Of a stretch of 64,000 bases of DNA, positions 31,977 to 40,639 are shown piece by piece. The notes below the pieces were generated by a model. The model made no database searches and was not told the origin of the DNA. It saw nothing but the letters and a program-made list of their open reading frames with translations. The stretch covers positions 412,001 through 476,000 of the forward strand of contig NZ_SWKM01000014.1 of assembly GCF_005871205.1 (NCBI RefSeq). The letters are read 5' to 3'. The translations under genes were made by a program, and so were the position numbers. Origin of the DNA: Marinobacter alexandrii (lineage in GTDB: Bacteria; Pseudomonadota; Gammaproteobacteria; Pseudomonadales; Oleiphilaceae). Position 1 is the stretch's first letter. Each line of letters starts with the position of its first letter.

Positions 31977-32279
31977 GTTTTTTAACTCAGATAGCCGTTA
32001 ATGCGGGGGCGGGGCAATTATCAAACAGAGGGTGATTTTCTCTTTGGCCTAAAATAGTAGTCAGTCAGTGTGGTTAGGGTGAAGCGCTCAAGGATGAGGT
32101 TAGGCGTGGTTCTAAACAGCGAACTCAAGAAAATTCTTCTCCCTGCCTATGGTCCATGCGCGGGGTTTATGAGCACCTTCGGTAATATGCGCTGGATCCC
32201 CTCAGTTAGCACTATATGTGGGCATCCAATCCAATAGACTCTCGAAAAGGCTTAAGCTGAGTAAAAAGAATGATCATGA
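31977..32279. other. No intact gene; possible coding remnant
   Basis: A short open stretch near 32105-32237 would read LKKILLPAYGPCAGF and FGNMRWIPS, which looks protein-like but has no start or continuation. Otherwise nothing recognised. Confidence 0.35.
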
Positions 32280-32948
32280 TTATTCCAGCTTGGGAGTTGG
32301 AATGTCTGGAACTTGATTCTTACCTAAAGCATCAGCTTGACTTGATTCATTGTTTTGAGATATGTGAATTGGGTATACCTTATCCAAGTATGAGTTCAGG
32401 AAGAAGAACGTTATTACAAGGATCACTACACCTATAAATGGGGTGTCCAGGGAGAATCCCTCTTTGCTTATTGAGATAACGCTTCTCTTGATCGGTCTTA
32501 TTGTGTGCTCTTCTGTTCTTTGCTGGGCGTCGTGATCTGCTGCTTCGTCCTCTTTTACCCTAACTTCAGACCTGACCTTTAGTGAGTAAATATGAAATTG
32601 TAGCCAAACCAGGAACATAGAAAAAAGGGTTAATCCAGCTACGAGTGCAAAAATAAAATAGGATATAATTCCTTGCCTTTCATGCACATTGATGAAATTG
32701 GTCAGCGTCCATATCTTATACTTTTCAGATGCTATAGCATGTTGAACCTTCATCTTATAGATGTCGTATGAAGAGGGTGTAGATACCCGATTCTTAACAA
32801 CAATCGGTGATTGTTTTTTTGAGGCCTTGTCGATTTCATCATTGGCTCTAGATATCCTAGATAGCTCCTCTTCTTTAAATTCTTGCGAGATTGCTGAAAT
32901 CGGAAATAATGAGAATAGTAAAAGGATCAAGGTAAGCAAGTAGTTCAC
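32280..32948 (-). CDS. Membrane protein with signal peptide and two later helices
   Basis: A 222-residue protein: an N-terminal signal sequence (LLTLILLLFSLFPISAISQ), a polar, mostly helical segment (about 22-85), two transmembrane helices (about 93-115 and 172-190) and a polar tail. No family recognised. It starts 3 nt after the stop of the gene at 32952-33359, so the two are an operon and probably act together at the cell envelope. AT-rich and cysteine-free, unlike its partner. Secretion accessory, immunity or stress function are all possible; nothing decides between them. Confidence 0.6.
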   Translation of the reverse strand: MNYLLTLILLLFSLFPISAISQEFKEEELSRISRANDEIDKASKKQSPIVVKNRVSTPSSYDIYKMKVQHAIASEKYKIWTLTNFINVHERQGIISYFIFALVAGLTLFSMFLVWLQFHIYSLKVRSEVRVKEDEAADHDAQQRTEEHTIRPIKRSVISISKEGFSLDTPFIGVVILVITFFFLNSYLDKVYPIHISQNNESSQADALGKNQVPDIPTPKLE

Positions 32949-32951
32949 GAA

Positions 32952-33359
32952 TCACTCCTGCCTTATCGTTAGTCCATCGTAGTATTTTACAATGACAAAA
33001 AGTTCAGCTTGGCAATCCGACATTCCTAATATTTCTGTATAGGTTTCTTTATTTTTTTCAATCAAGCTTTTTAATTCACGAGATTGGTCGCGGTCTAGAA
33101 GCATCATCCCATTTTCTTTGTAAAAGTTGTCCCGCAAACAGCAGGAGTCATAACACATAAACTTCATTGAATCGTCTATTGGGGAGGGGGTGGTGCGGGG
33201 CATAGGGCTCCACTCAGGATTCCCAATAACTATCGGTCCCGGTGCCCCTTGTGAGGTTTCATCTCCGCCAAACGAAGCCACTTGAGCGATCGATTGGCTG
33301 GTAGAAATCATCAATGCGAGAAGACCAGCTTTGGTGAGTATACGAGCCAAGTTATTCAC
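32952..33359 (-). CDS. Small secreted protein
   Basis: A 135-residue protein with a signal peptide (ILTKAGLLALMISTSQSIAQ, cleavage near residue 26) and a mature part with a Gly/Pro-rich linker and a cysteine cluster (MCYDSCCLRDNFYKENG), plus one later Cys in SDCQAELF. Disulfide bonding in the periplasm is likely. No family recognised. First gene of a two-gene minus-strand operon with the membrane protein at 32280. Upstream lies an umuC remnant in the same direction, apparently unrelated. Confidence 0.6.
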   Translation of the reverse strand: MNNLARILTKAGLLALMISTSQSIAQVASFGGDETSQGAPGPIVIGNPEWSPMPRTTPSPIDDSMKFMCYDSCCLRDNFYKENGMMLLDRDQSRELKSLIEKNKETYTEILGMSDCQAELFVIVKYYDGLTIRQE

Positions 33360-33545
33360 GGTTTATGTTCATCCCTGATGCGATTTGATTCATCTAATAT
33401 TAAGATTAGACCGGCTTTTATCAGATCGCAAAAGTTCCCCTTTCTGCACCCGCCGACCTATTTTAGCACTTGCTTGTGTAGGTTGTGCCGTTAGACCTTT
33501 ATCACATTGCCTGTAAGCCATACTGGCTGCCCGGCTACGCCGGGC

Positions 33546-33896
33546 TTAGGTCATTTTCGGGAGGGGCTGTTTTGCTTTCGGTAGGTCGGACCACCGTGTT
33601 GTGTATGCGGGTGAGAGAAGGCTTCGCTTCATTGACCAATGCTTCTTTGCACCCTGGCCGGTAAACCAAACTTTGGATGAGCACTTCTGATTGATTTTGT
33701 CCAAGTTAGCCGTGAGTTCAGCGTTCTTATTGTCGTCTTCGGGCTCACTAAATAACTCTTGCTGAAAGCTCCGGCTTCCCAAAAATTTCTCAGCATGCCC
33801 CCTGCCTTGGCGTATCTCGGTCCGTCCATACAGAATTCATCGAGGAGGCGTATGGCATTTTCTGAAATCACCCGTGTATCTGATCTTGGAAGGCGT
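33546..33896 (-). pseudogene. umuC: umuC C-terminal remnant, frameshifted
   Basis: Two overlapping minus-strand frames reconstruct the end of UmuC, the catalytic subunit of error-prone DNA polymerase V. Frame one gives DTRVISENAIRLLDEF, then DGPRYAKAGGMLRNF (E. coli UmuC has DGHRYAKAGCMLNDF). Frame two gives QQELF, then KVWFTGQGAKKHWSMKRSLL and SPAYTTRWSDLPKAK (compare MKRELLSPAYTTRWTDIP). At least one frameshift near 33775 separates them, and the polymerase N-terminal three quarters are absent. A GCCCGGC-TAC-GCCGGGC hairpin at 33529-33545 just after the stop may be the old terminator. Non-functional; evidence of deletion or replacement at this site. Confidence 0.85.
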
Positions 33897-34110
33897 CAGT
33901 ACCGAGGACTTTGAGCGGGCCTCCGTTTGAGGCTGAGGCATGTCATGGTTACCTAGGGAAGTCCAACCATCAATCTATTAGTCCTAAACAACAAATAAAC
34001 TTACCATGTTCGAGGCCTTTTAATTAAAGCTGAATAGTAGTATAAATTAAATTGCTTTGCGCAGTGTCGCCGTATTGCAGGAAGACAATCACTACAATAA
34101 GGATAGCTCC

Positions 34111-35205
34111 ATGGCGACACGACACTTATTGTGCGTTCACGGTATCGGCGAGCATGCCAATAACTGGATAGAAACGGTTGACGACGGTGACATCTCCCTC
34201 AAGGATCTGTTTCTTGACCGCTGGAATAATTTACAAGACTCGCACAATTACCTGCCGCGACACGATATTCAACTGCACTCCATTCACTACGACGATGCCA
34301 TCATCAGGCTACTCAATAACTGGGAAGAGCAGCTGACAAGTCTGTCTTCAGGCCTAGCTGACATACCGGACTTCAAAGAGCACAAAGGCTTCTTTGATGA
34401 CGTCATTGAAAAATCTAAACTGGCCAATGATGAGCAGCAAACCTATATACAAACCCATCTGCTGGATCTTCTGCTGTTTGCCGGACTGTATTCTGTTCAG
34501 GACAGCATCATCGTCAAGGTCGGCAACCAGATCGGCAGCATCATCCAGAATCACGTGGACAGAAACAGGGGCGATGAAGTCGTTGTTATCGGTCACTCCA
34601 TGGGTACTGCCGTCACCGAGAAGGCCTTAAAGGCCCTGTTCAATGAGACCGTCACCGTCGGCGGCCTTCAATACAAGCTAAAAGGCAACGATAAGCTGCT
34701 GGCTGTGATGCTGATTGCCAACATCAGCTATACCCTAGCCAGGGACAGAAGCTCGTTCTACCAGAGCATTTTCCGCCCCGGCACCGGAGAGACGCAGATC
34801 ATGAATTATCTGCTCAACGTCAACCACAAGCTGGATGTCGTCGGGCAGTTCCTGGCGTTCGACCCCTATCGATACAACCCGGATTGGATCAAAGCCAAAC
34901 ACCGCGAACGCTATCAGGATATTGCAATTTCCCGGCTAACCTCCAAGAACGTGCATTCCATCAACCACTATTTCCGCGACCCCAGGGTCTATCTGCCGTT
35001 GTTCGAAATTTTGGGGGGCAGACCTATCTCTAAATCGATCACAACCGCCTTGTTGTCAGACTTTGACGCACATACGCCCGTGGGAACCTTCAAGTCATTC
35101 CAGACCTCCCTGGAAAACCTCGACGTCACCAACATTGCCTCCATGAAAGAGTTCTATGACAAGGCCGTGAAACTGCACCAGCGGATAAAAGAATTCAGAC
35201 AATAG
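34111..35205 (+). CDS. Alpha/beta hydrolase (lipase-like)
   Basis: A 364-residue alpha/beta-hydrolase. It begins RHLLCVHGIGEHANNW, with the HGIGE oxyanion region, and carries the nucleophile elbow VVVIGHSMGTAVTEKAL (GHSMG). The later acid and histidine are less clear; SINHYFRDPRVYLPLFE may supply the histidine. The HGIGEH start is typical of lipases and of Tle-type phospholipase effectors. There is no signal peptide. The frame is open 18 codons further upstream, but the ATG at 34111 has an AAGGA ribosome site. The next gene, 11 bp downstream, encodes a secreted protein, so toxin/immunity or enzyme/partner pairing is possible but unproven. Confidence 0.8.
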   Translation: MATRHLLCVHGIGEHANNWIETVDDGDISLKDLFLDRWNNLQDSHNYLPRHDIQLHSIHYDDAIIRLLNNWEEQLTSLSSGLADIPDFKEHKGFFDDVIEKSKLANDEQQTYIQTHLLDLLLFAGLYSVQDSIIVKVGNQIGSIIQNHVDRNRGDEVVVIGHSMGTAVTEKALKALFNETVTVGGLQYKLKGNDKLLAVMLIANISYTLARDRSSFYQSIFRPGTGETQIMNYLLNVNHKLDVVGQFLAFDPYRYNPDWIKAKHRERYQDIAISRLTSKNVHSINHYFRDPRVYLPLFEILGGRPISKSITTALLSDFDAHTPVGTFKSFQTSLENLDVTNIASMKEFYDKAVKLHQRIKEFRQ

Positions 35206-35216
35206 GGCAGGACGCC

Positions 35217-36416
35217 ATGAACATGTTAACGAATACGCTACACAGGTCGGTTGCGGGTCTGCTGGTAACCCTCCTGACCATTATCTTCTCCCAGGTTGCT
35301 CAAGCAGAAGAATGCGAATACACGCTGCCGGCACCGGCCGACCAACAAGAGTTTATACGTAAAATTCAACCCTACCTTGAGTCCGACTGCTACCAGACTG
35401 ACCCCTCTGACGGCGCAACTGTGATCGATGAGTTCAGTCGCTTAGAGGTCTGGCGCGATGGAACCTTTAATTATTTTCAGGCACAAAAAGCCTTTCTAGA
35501 ACGAAAACAGGCTTTCAACGCGATAAAAAAAGAAGTAGCGCAAGCCGAATCCAATGGGGAGATCACTTCCTCGGGAGCGGAGGAGCTGAACCAGGTGCTG
35601 GATCAAATGATCGCGCGATCCCAAATCACCTACGGGCGCTTGGTCACGTTATCCCCAGCCGGAAGCTGCAAAACCATGACGCTCGGTAATATCTGGAATG
35701 TCAACCGCTTGAACAGCATTGACCCAACTGAGCTTGAGCAAGAGTGCCGATCCGGTTACCCACCGGTCGACGACCTTAATCTCCTCAACACCCTCGAGGC
35801 GGCGTGCACGGACTCCGACTGCCAGACCGAGTTCAGTCTCGTGAGGAAACTCGGTAATCAATATAAGATGGCCCAATCTTTATCGAACGAAATCGTGACG
35901 CGCGGCTCCGACGCCGTTTTCGCGAAGGTAAATGAAAAAGACGCCTTGTGGGACGAGTTTTTTTACCAATCCCGCCCCATGCTTCCCTGGGAAATTGCTG
36001 CGACTGACTGGTTCTCAGGACAATCGGATGACAATAAGAATTTTGAGGCTGGCTTTAACACTCCTCCCAAAACTCAGGTGATTCTGTTTCACCCGGGCAT
36101 CGGGTATGAATGGGTGGACACGGCCCTAGAGACAAACAAAGGCGAAGTGAGTCTGTACGTGGAAGTGTTGGGATTCAATCGGTGGCGCGAACGAGATCGA
36201 ATGTTCAGATACGTTTCAGGGGTCTCGGTGGTGGCCGCTCTGTCCGACCGAGTCGGGGTCAATAACGTGGGGGGAGGGTTGATGTTAACCCTCGACAACG
36301 ACTACCAGTTCGGCGTCAACTATTACGGCGACGGTGACATCGGCGTGGTGCTCAGTATGAACCTGATGAACCTGTTCCGGGACTCTTATGTGAACGCGGT
36401 CCGTGACTGGAAATAG
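35217..36416 (+). CDS. Secreted protein paired with the lipase-like hydrolase
   Basis: A 399-residue exported protein. Signal peptide about 1-30 (SVAGLLVTLLTIIFSQVAQA/EE), a helical cysteine-containing middle region (cysteines in pairs such as CEYT, ESDCYQ, SCKTM, ACTDSDCQ), and a C-terminal third of beta-strand character (VSLYVEVLGFNRW, GGLMLTLDNDYQFGVNYYG, IGVVLSMNLMNLF) that could pack against the outer membrane. No family recognised. Transcribed with the hydrolase 11 bp upstream. A periplasmic or outer-membrane location makes it a candidate immunity protein or secretion partner of the hydrolase; that is inference from pairing alone. Confidence 0.65.
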   Translation: MNMLTNTLHRSVAGLLVTLLTIIFSQVAQAEECEYTLPAPADQQEFIRKIQPYLESDCYQTDPSDGATVIDEFSRLEVWRDGTFNYFQAQKAFLERKQAFNAIKKEVAQAESNGEITSSGAEELNQVLDQMIARSQITYGRLVTLSPAGSCKTMTLGNIWNVNRLNSIDPTELEQECRSGYPPVDDLNLLNTLEAACTDSDCQTEFSLVRKLGNQYKMAQSLSNEIVTRGSDAVFAKVNEKDALWDEFFYQSRPMLPWEIAATDWFSGQSDDNKNFEAGFNTPPKTQVILFHPGIGYEWVDTALETNKGEVSLYVEVLGFNRWRERDRMFRYVSGVSVVAALSDRVGVNNVGGGLMLTLDNDYQFGVNYYGDGDIGVVLSMNLMNLFRDSYVNAVRDWK

Positions 36417-36843
36417 TCCCAGGCGATGGGGTGGGTACGGGTCAGCAGGCGCACACCGAGGAAGGGCCGGCGGATCGCAATCCTCAACCGAAGCTATGAC
36501 CATAATTGAAAGGCCAGGGCTTTGCTGCCGTGGGCCTTGACACATTTGGGTAAGCGACGTACTAGCTTCCCGGTCCAACCACCGTAAATGAAATCAAGCG
36601 ACGAACACAATAAACCTTACAAACCGAAAGGAATAGCGTGATTCCCGTAATTTTATTTAAACGGATTTGGGCGGGCCGGCCGTGACGTTTTTCGGGGTAT
36701 TCGGGGAGGGCAATCGGTTTACATAATGCTTGGATTAATTTGATTCCCTAAGATGCTAGTAATGCAGGTAAATCAGCATAGTAAAATTGTGCTCATTGTA
36801 CTCAGCGATTATATTGGGACCAGACAGCCCGATTATATATATT
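36417..36843. other. Intergenic, no gene recognised
   Basis: GC-rich at the left and strongly AT-rich at the right. It separates the plus-strand hydrolase pair from the minus-strand membrane-protein genes, so it must hold convergent 3' ends. No clear terminator with a T-run was found. Confidence 0.4.
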
Positions 36844-37650
36844 TTATTTATCATCATTTCTGATGAGTGTTGTTGGTTCGCCGGCCACAAAGATACCATA
36901 AGGTTTTACCCGAAAATCCACTTCACGAGGGTTGATTTTATCTTCACGAACCTGGTCAAACAAGTCTAGTTCTCCAGACATCAGCATTCGGAGTTCACCG
37001 GTATCGAGAGAAAACCACTCGCTCTCTACGCAACTCGTGTCAATAAGTCTCCATCCGTTCTCATTTGCCTTCCTCATATGTACATCCACACACCGAGCTC
37101 GATTGCTTACCTCCCATGCTAGCCACCAATTATTATGGTTTCCTTCTATTAATTCTAATTTATTAATATTAGGTGGAATAAAAAGATGCACTATAGCTAG
37201 CGAAGCAAGGTAAATAAAAACAACGATTGATGCAAATCCAAATAACGTCTCTACGATACGATATACCTTTGAGCTAATAAATTGAAATAGAACCCCCTGG
37301 CTTTCAGAGCCGTCATCTTTTCTGGAAATAGATAACATTATTTCGTAAACCGCGAAATCTCTTATGAACATCACTTTGCTTTTAATATATGATACCCATA
37401 TACCAAAAAATATGCCGAATGCGATGAGAAGCTGAACACTTTCCGCCATATCTGCTGTACTCTGCGCACCACCGAATAGAAGCTTAATATAAATATGGAT
37501 TTCATCGGCTATAAAATCATTTTTCATAATATAACTCATATATAGTATGGGGGCTAAGCCAGCAAAAATTACAAAAATAGAGGACCAAAAAAAGCGGAAT
37601 AAGAAGCCGGCCACCAATTGATTTCCATAAAGGTCTACATTTCTTTTCAT
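36844..37650 (-). CDS. Multi-pass membrane protein of unknown function
   Basis: A 268-residue protein with four hydrophobic helices (about residues 13-40, 70-88, 130-150 region and the FGFASIVVFIYLASLAIVHLF helix) and a C-terminal soluble part of about 100 residues with WRLIDTSCVESEWFSLDTG. Upstream of the ATG at 37650 is AGGAACAGGGA, favouring that start over the TTG at 37683. AT-rich. No family recognised. It lies in the same orientation as the two small genes at 37803-38574 but 150 bp beyond them. Confidence 0.55.
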   Translation of the reverse strand: MKRNVDLYGNQLVAGFLFRFFWSSIFVIFAGLAPILYMSYIMKNDFIADEIHIYIKLLFGGAQSTADMAESVQLLIAFGIFFGIWVSYIKSKVMFIRDFAVYEIMLSISRKDDGSESQGVLFQFISSKVYRIVETLFGFASIVVFIYLASLAIVHLFIPPNINKLELIEGNHNNWWLAWEVSNRARCVDVHMRKANENGWRLIDTSCVESEWFSLDTGELRMLMSGELDLFDQVREDKINPREVDFRVKPYGIFVAGEPTTLIRNDDK

Positions 37651-37746
37651 TACAGATCCCTGTTCCTGTATCGGATTTGCCAAAGGTAAAAAAATGGGCG
37701 TCTAAAAGCTATTATTGATTTCCGAGTAAAGACGCTAAACTCCTGT

Positions 37747-37782
37747 CAGACAACTTTTAAAAGTGCGATGCACTGTTGTCTG
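37747..37782. repeat. Nested inverted repeat (hairpin)
   Basis: The outer arms CAGACAAC/GTTGTCTG enclose an inner hairpin AGTGC-GAT-GCACT. It lies 20 bp after the stop of the minus-strand gene at 37803 and may end its transcript, although a T-run is lacking. Confidence 0.45.
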
Positions 37783-37802
37783 CCGGATAAAGTTTTTATG
37801 CC

Positions 37803-38189
37803 TTAATCTAGGTGCCCACCCTTTTTTACAGAGGACCTACCTAGCAAATAGCCCGCAACGGTACCCAGCAACCCGAATACAGGGGCAATCTGTTTTTCTG
37901 AGTAACCGGCGATCATCAAGAAAACGGCAGAGATGACAATCAACATCATACCGAATACTCGAACTAATGATTCTGGCTCATTGCCTGACTTGACAAGGTG
38001 AGCAAATATCATGGTCAGTATAAGACCAAATCCGAGAAACATTCCGCTCAAGACAAAACTATCTTGCGACGTTTTTTCGTAGGCAGCATTGAAATCATCT
38101 TTTTGCGGTTCGACAGTTCCCTTCAGCGCGTTTCTCTCTTGCATTGCTTTGTCTACGTTTTCCTTGAGATTATCGAGATCACTTGTCAT
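37803..38189 (-). CDS. Small membrane protein with N-terminal coiled region
   Basis: A 128-residue protein: a charged helical N-terminus (LDNLKENVDKAMQERNALKG), then three hydrophobic helices (about 45-65, 77-96, 101-118) in which AGYSEKQIAPVFGLLGTVAG is a short re-entrant-like stretch. Its start overlaps the end of the gene at 38179-38574 by 11 bp, so translation is coupled. The tail GRSSVKKGGHLD is cytoplasmic if the N-terminus is. No named family recognised. Probably forms an envelope complex with its coupled, exported coiled-coil partner. Confidence 0.6.
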   Translation of the reverse strand: MTSDLDNLKENVDKAMQERNALKGTVEPQKDDFNAAYEKTSQDSFVLSGMFLGFGLILTMIFAHLVKSGNEPESLVRVFGMMLIVISAVFLMIAGYSEKQIAPVFGLLGTVAGYLLGRSSVKKGGHLD

Positions 38190-38574
38190 TTGTTAACTCC
38201 TTAAGTTTTGCCTCCAGCGCTTGCACATATTTAGTCAAAGCATTTATGGTTTTGTCTTGCGCACGAATGTAAGCTTGAAGCCCACGGATCTCGTCTGACA
38301 GTATGGTGGTGGTAGCCTCTTCAATTATCTCTGAGCGCTGGATCTTGTCTTGCGCCATTGAAATGGAATGAAGGAGCTCTTCTGATTCGAGTTGGGGGTT
38401 CTCACGAATTCTTTGCTGAAGGGTGGACAGATCCTCCGCCGCCGATCGCATGTTTAGCTCCCTTAGCATTTCGGAACTAGTGGCGCGATCAAATTGAATA
38501 GTGGAAGCTTCCTCCGCCGATAGGGAAGTGGATATTAGGAGAGGAAACAGCGGGATAGTCGCGAGTAGTTTCAT
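38179..38574 (-). CDS. Secreted coiled-coil protein
   Basis: A 131-residue protein with a signal peptide (LLATIPLFPLLISTSLSA/EE) and an almost entirely helical, charged mature part with heptad-like spacing (LQQRIRENPQLESEELLHSI; ALTKYVQALEAKLKELTNDK), predicting a periplasmic coiled coil. First gene of a two-gene minus-strand operon, overlapping its membrane-protein partner by 11 bp. No family recognised. It resembles accessory proteins that bridge inner membrane and periplasm, but there is no direct evidence of function. Confidence 0.6.
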   Translation of the reverse strand: MKLLATIPLFPLLISTSLSAEEASTIQFDRATSSEMLRELNMRSAAEDLSTLQQRIRENPQLESEELLHSISMAQDKIQRSEIIEEATTTILSDEIRGLQAYIRAQDKTINALTKYVQALEAKLKELTNDK

Positions 38575-39012
38575 ATCGTTATCCTCGAAGGTCTAAAGAG
38601 GGTCTGAGTCCTAAGCAGAGCTTCGTAAACGGCGCGTAGTGGACAATCCTGCTGGGAGAGGACTTCCGAATTGAAGATCGGATCGTGCCTCTTCCCTGAG
38701 TTATTTTGTGACGGCTTATAACTCCATGCGTGACACTTGTCTCTTCACATTTCGATGGGAGACTAGGACTAATTATGCGACACCTTAACTCAAAGTTAGC
38801 AGATCCCGCGTAAAGCGCCCCCTCTATGGACTTTCCCCACTCTAGTGGACCGGGATAGGTATATTCGCCAACGCCACGAGATCGTGAAATTACCGTAGCA
38901 AGTGCCTCGCAATTTATCCGACATATTCTTTTCTCGAATATCGGACAAGGGAAATCCCATTCGGTGGAAAGTATTGAATCAATCGTTTGGCAGAGCGGGG
39001 TCAGGGTCAGGA

Positions 39013-39061
39013 GCCGAATTTTTCCAACTCTGGGTGGACTTGGTTTGGGGGCAGGGTCACT
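39013..39061 (+). repeat. 49-bp dispersed repeat, copy 2, in a gene-free stretch
   Basis: Equal in length to 29341-29389 with 40 of 49 identical positions, starting GCCGAATTTTTCCAAC and ending CAGGGTCACT. It is preceded by GGGGTCAGGGTCAG. The 38575-39147 interval otherwise holds no convincing gene. Confidence 0.65.
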
Positions 39062-39147
39062 CTAATTTCTTTTTGAGATCAGATTGGATCCAAATGATGG
39101 GGGCAGGTCAAGCCGCTTATCCAGAAGCGGTTAAGGTCACGTGGCCC

Positions 39148-39438
39148 CTAATTAAAAAAATTTAGATAATTAAGGACCGTTTCCAGCCCTGCTGGGGAAT
39201 CGAAATAGGTTAGGGGACTCTTGCCTTCAAAATAATCATTTTCACAATGCACCCAGTGATGGATGTTCTCAAAATCATCGCTGACTAATTGTCCCAGTTT
39301 TCTTTGAATTGCTCTAAGCAGCCGGGTGGTCTCTCCAAGGTGCCCCGTCGAAGCGTTAAGAATTCGGACTTGCTCAGAGGAAGAAAGACCCAGCGAGTTC
39401 GCTACCGTAAAAAACTCCTTGAGCGTTGCTTCATGCAT
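39148..39438 (-). CDS. Xre/MbcA/ParS-type (DUF2384) antitoxin-like protein, orphan copy 1
   Basis: A 96-residue protein with a short helical N-terminus (LGLSSSEQVRILNAS, HTH-like) and a C-terminal toxin-binding domain. The end, FEGKSPLTYFDSPAGLETVL, matches the usual F.GxSPLelldt..G.e.V pattern of DUF2384 antitoxins. These normally pair with a RES-domain toxin that modifies NAD. GGAGGT precedes the ATG. No RES-domain gene follows: downstream is gene-free repeat DNA, and upstream only fragments are open. Either the toxin has been lost or the protein serves as a regulator or immunity factor against an incoming RES toxin. Confidence 0.65.
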   Translation of the reverse strand: MHEATLKEFFTVANSLGLSSSEQVRILNASTGHLGETTRLLRAIQRKLGQLVSDDFENIHHWVHCENDYFEGKSPLTYFDSPAGLETVLNYLNFFN

Positions 39439-39927
39439 AGATCACCTCCTCGATTTCCTTCGCCGAAGCAGTATCAACTTGAATCGCCAGAGCGAGGTCC
39501 AAAGCTAGGAAGATATCGTGGCATTCCGAACTACGTCCTGGTCGCGTATTCTCAGTAGGCTTTTCACTTTGGCTAAATGTGGTGTGAGCAGCTTCGCCGG
39601 ACTGGCCTGTGGTGGACAAAATGCCAAGGTATTGAGCCGATATCGACAACCATCAGCGCTAGCATGGCGATTTTTGATTGACTCTCCGGAAAAACCAGGT
39701 TTTTTGCACCAGCTGCCCCCCTTTAGAATAAGGTTAACTCGGCGGCTACTGGCCAGAAGGCTATTTAGAACAGGCACATAGAAAGGCTGCTCAAATATAA
39801 ACCCAGTTTATCACCACGCCCTGCAATACCCCTCGCTGCAAACACCGAATGGCAGCTGGGAAAATACCGAATGCAACAGGTCTACGAGATGACGCTCAGC
39901 CATTGCATCGGTCGTAAGACCCATCGT
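39439..39927. other. Decayed stretch between two antitoxin-like genes
   Basis: Open frames here (for example 39431-39649 and 39505-39777, minus strand) lack ribosome sites and family motifs. A short segment ending ASAKEIEEVIYA runs into the start of the antitoxin-like gene at 39438 and may be the tail of a lost upstream gene. Confidence 0.4.
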
Positions 39928-40305
39928 TCACCAGCTTCCGCTTTGCAGGTGATAAAGATGATCCAATAAGCACTGTAAGTCGCTGGCTTTTCCAGACCCT
40001 ATAACCATCAACGGCGTCTTCCCGAAGAAGGGCGCGTTGTAATTAGCCGCATTCATGAAACACGCTGGGTTTTCGGGGTTACTGAACAACTCCTTTAACG
40101 AGGCATGTATGTTCAGGATCAAAGACAGTTTCCTGAGCTGGCAAGAAGTTAGCCTGGGCACCGGCCGTGAAAGGCTATTCAGGTCCAGGATCCTGAGTTG
40201 CCGCTCCAGGGTAAGGCCCCAACCCGTCATGATCCTTGAGGCAACTTGAATGCCACGGACCTCGGACGGCGATTCGCCTGACGATACACTCGCCTTCAAC
40301 ACCAT
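39928..40305 (-). CDS. Xre/MbcA/ParS-type (DUF2384) antitoxin-like protein, orphan copy 2
   Basis: A 125-residue protein of the same broad family as the gene at 39148. It has a helical DNA-binding-like part (VASRIMTGWGLTLERQLRIL) and the toxin-binding part LSLILNIHASLKELFSNPEN, then AANYNAPFFGKTPLMVIGSG and LQCLLDHLYHLQSGSW; the G.(T/S)PL.vm..G pattern is diagnostic. The next minus-strand frame (about 37 codons, starting near 39925) is too short to be a RES toxin. Like copy 1, it is therefore an antitoxin without a visible toxin. Two such orphans within 1.2 kb suggest a decayed pair of modules. Confidence 0.6.
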   Translation of the reverse strand: MVLKASVSSGESPSEVRGIQVASRIMTGWGLTLERQLRILDLNSLSRPVPRLTSCQLRKLSLILNIHASLKELFSNPENPACFMNAANYNAPFFGKTPLMVIGSGKASDLQCLLDHLYHLQSGSW

Positions 40306-40639
40306 GGTGCTGTCCTCGTTATGTTTCCATTCACAAACCCTCCTTCAACACACGTTCTATGTTCCACGGCCGAAGGGTCACCAGTACGGATCGAAGTCGA
40401 AATTCAGAAGTGGAGGAGCGATTCTTTACTTTATAGCGCCGATCCAAAAGACATGCAACCCATTGTTTATAATGCCATTTACACCTTGATAGGTGTAATT
40501 TTAGAGCTAGTTACAAGGATTGATTGAAGCAATCTAACCGCATATAGCCGCGACTTGAGCCCCCCTCAAAATGGCTGGAAAAGAACTGCTTTGAGTTCCG
40601 GTACAGCGGCAGCTGTTGCCTGCAGAGCGCTCGCGATCA
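40306..40639. other. Intergenic; expected left flank of the Tn7-like module
   Basis: No gene recognised. I looked for terminal repeats matching the sequence right of tnsA (46925-47160) and found none by eye; only a short GATTG-AAG-CAATC palindrome near 40522 stands out. Confidence 0.4.
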
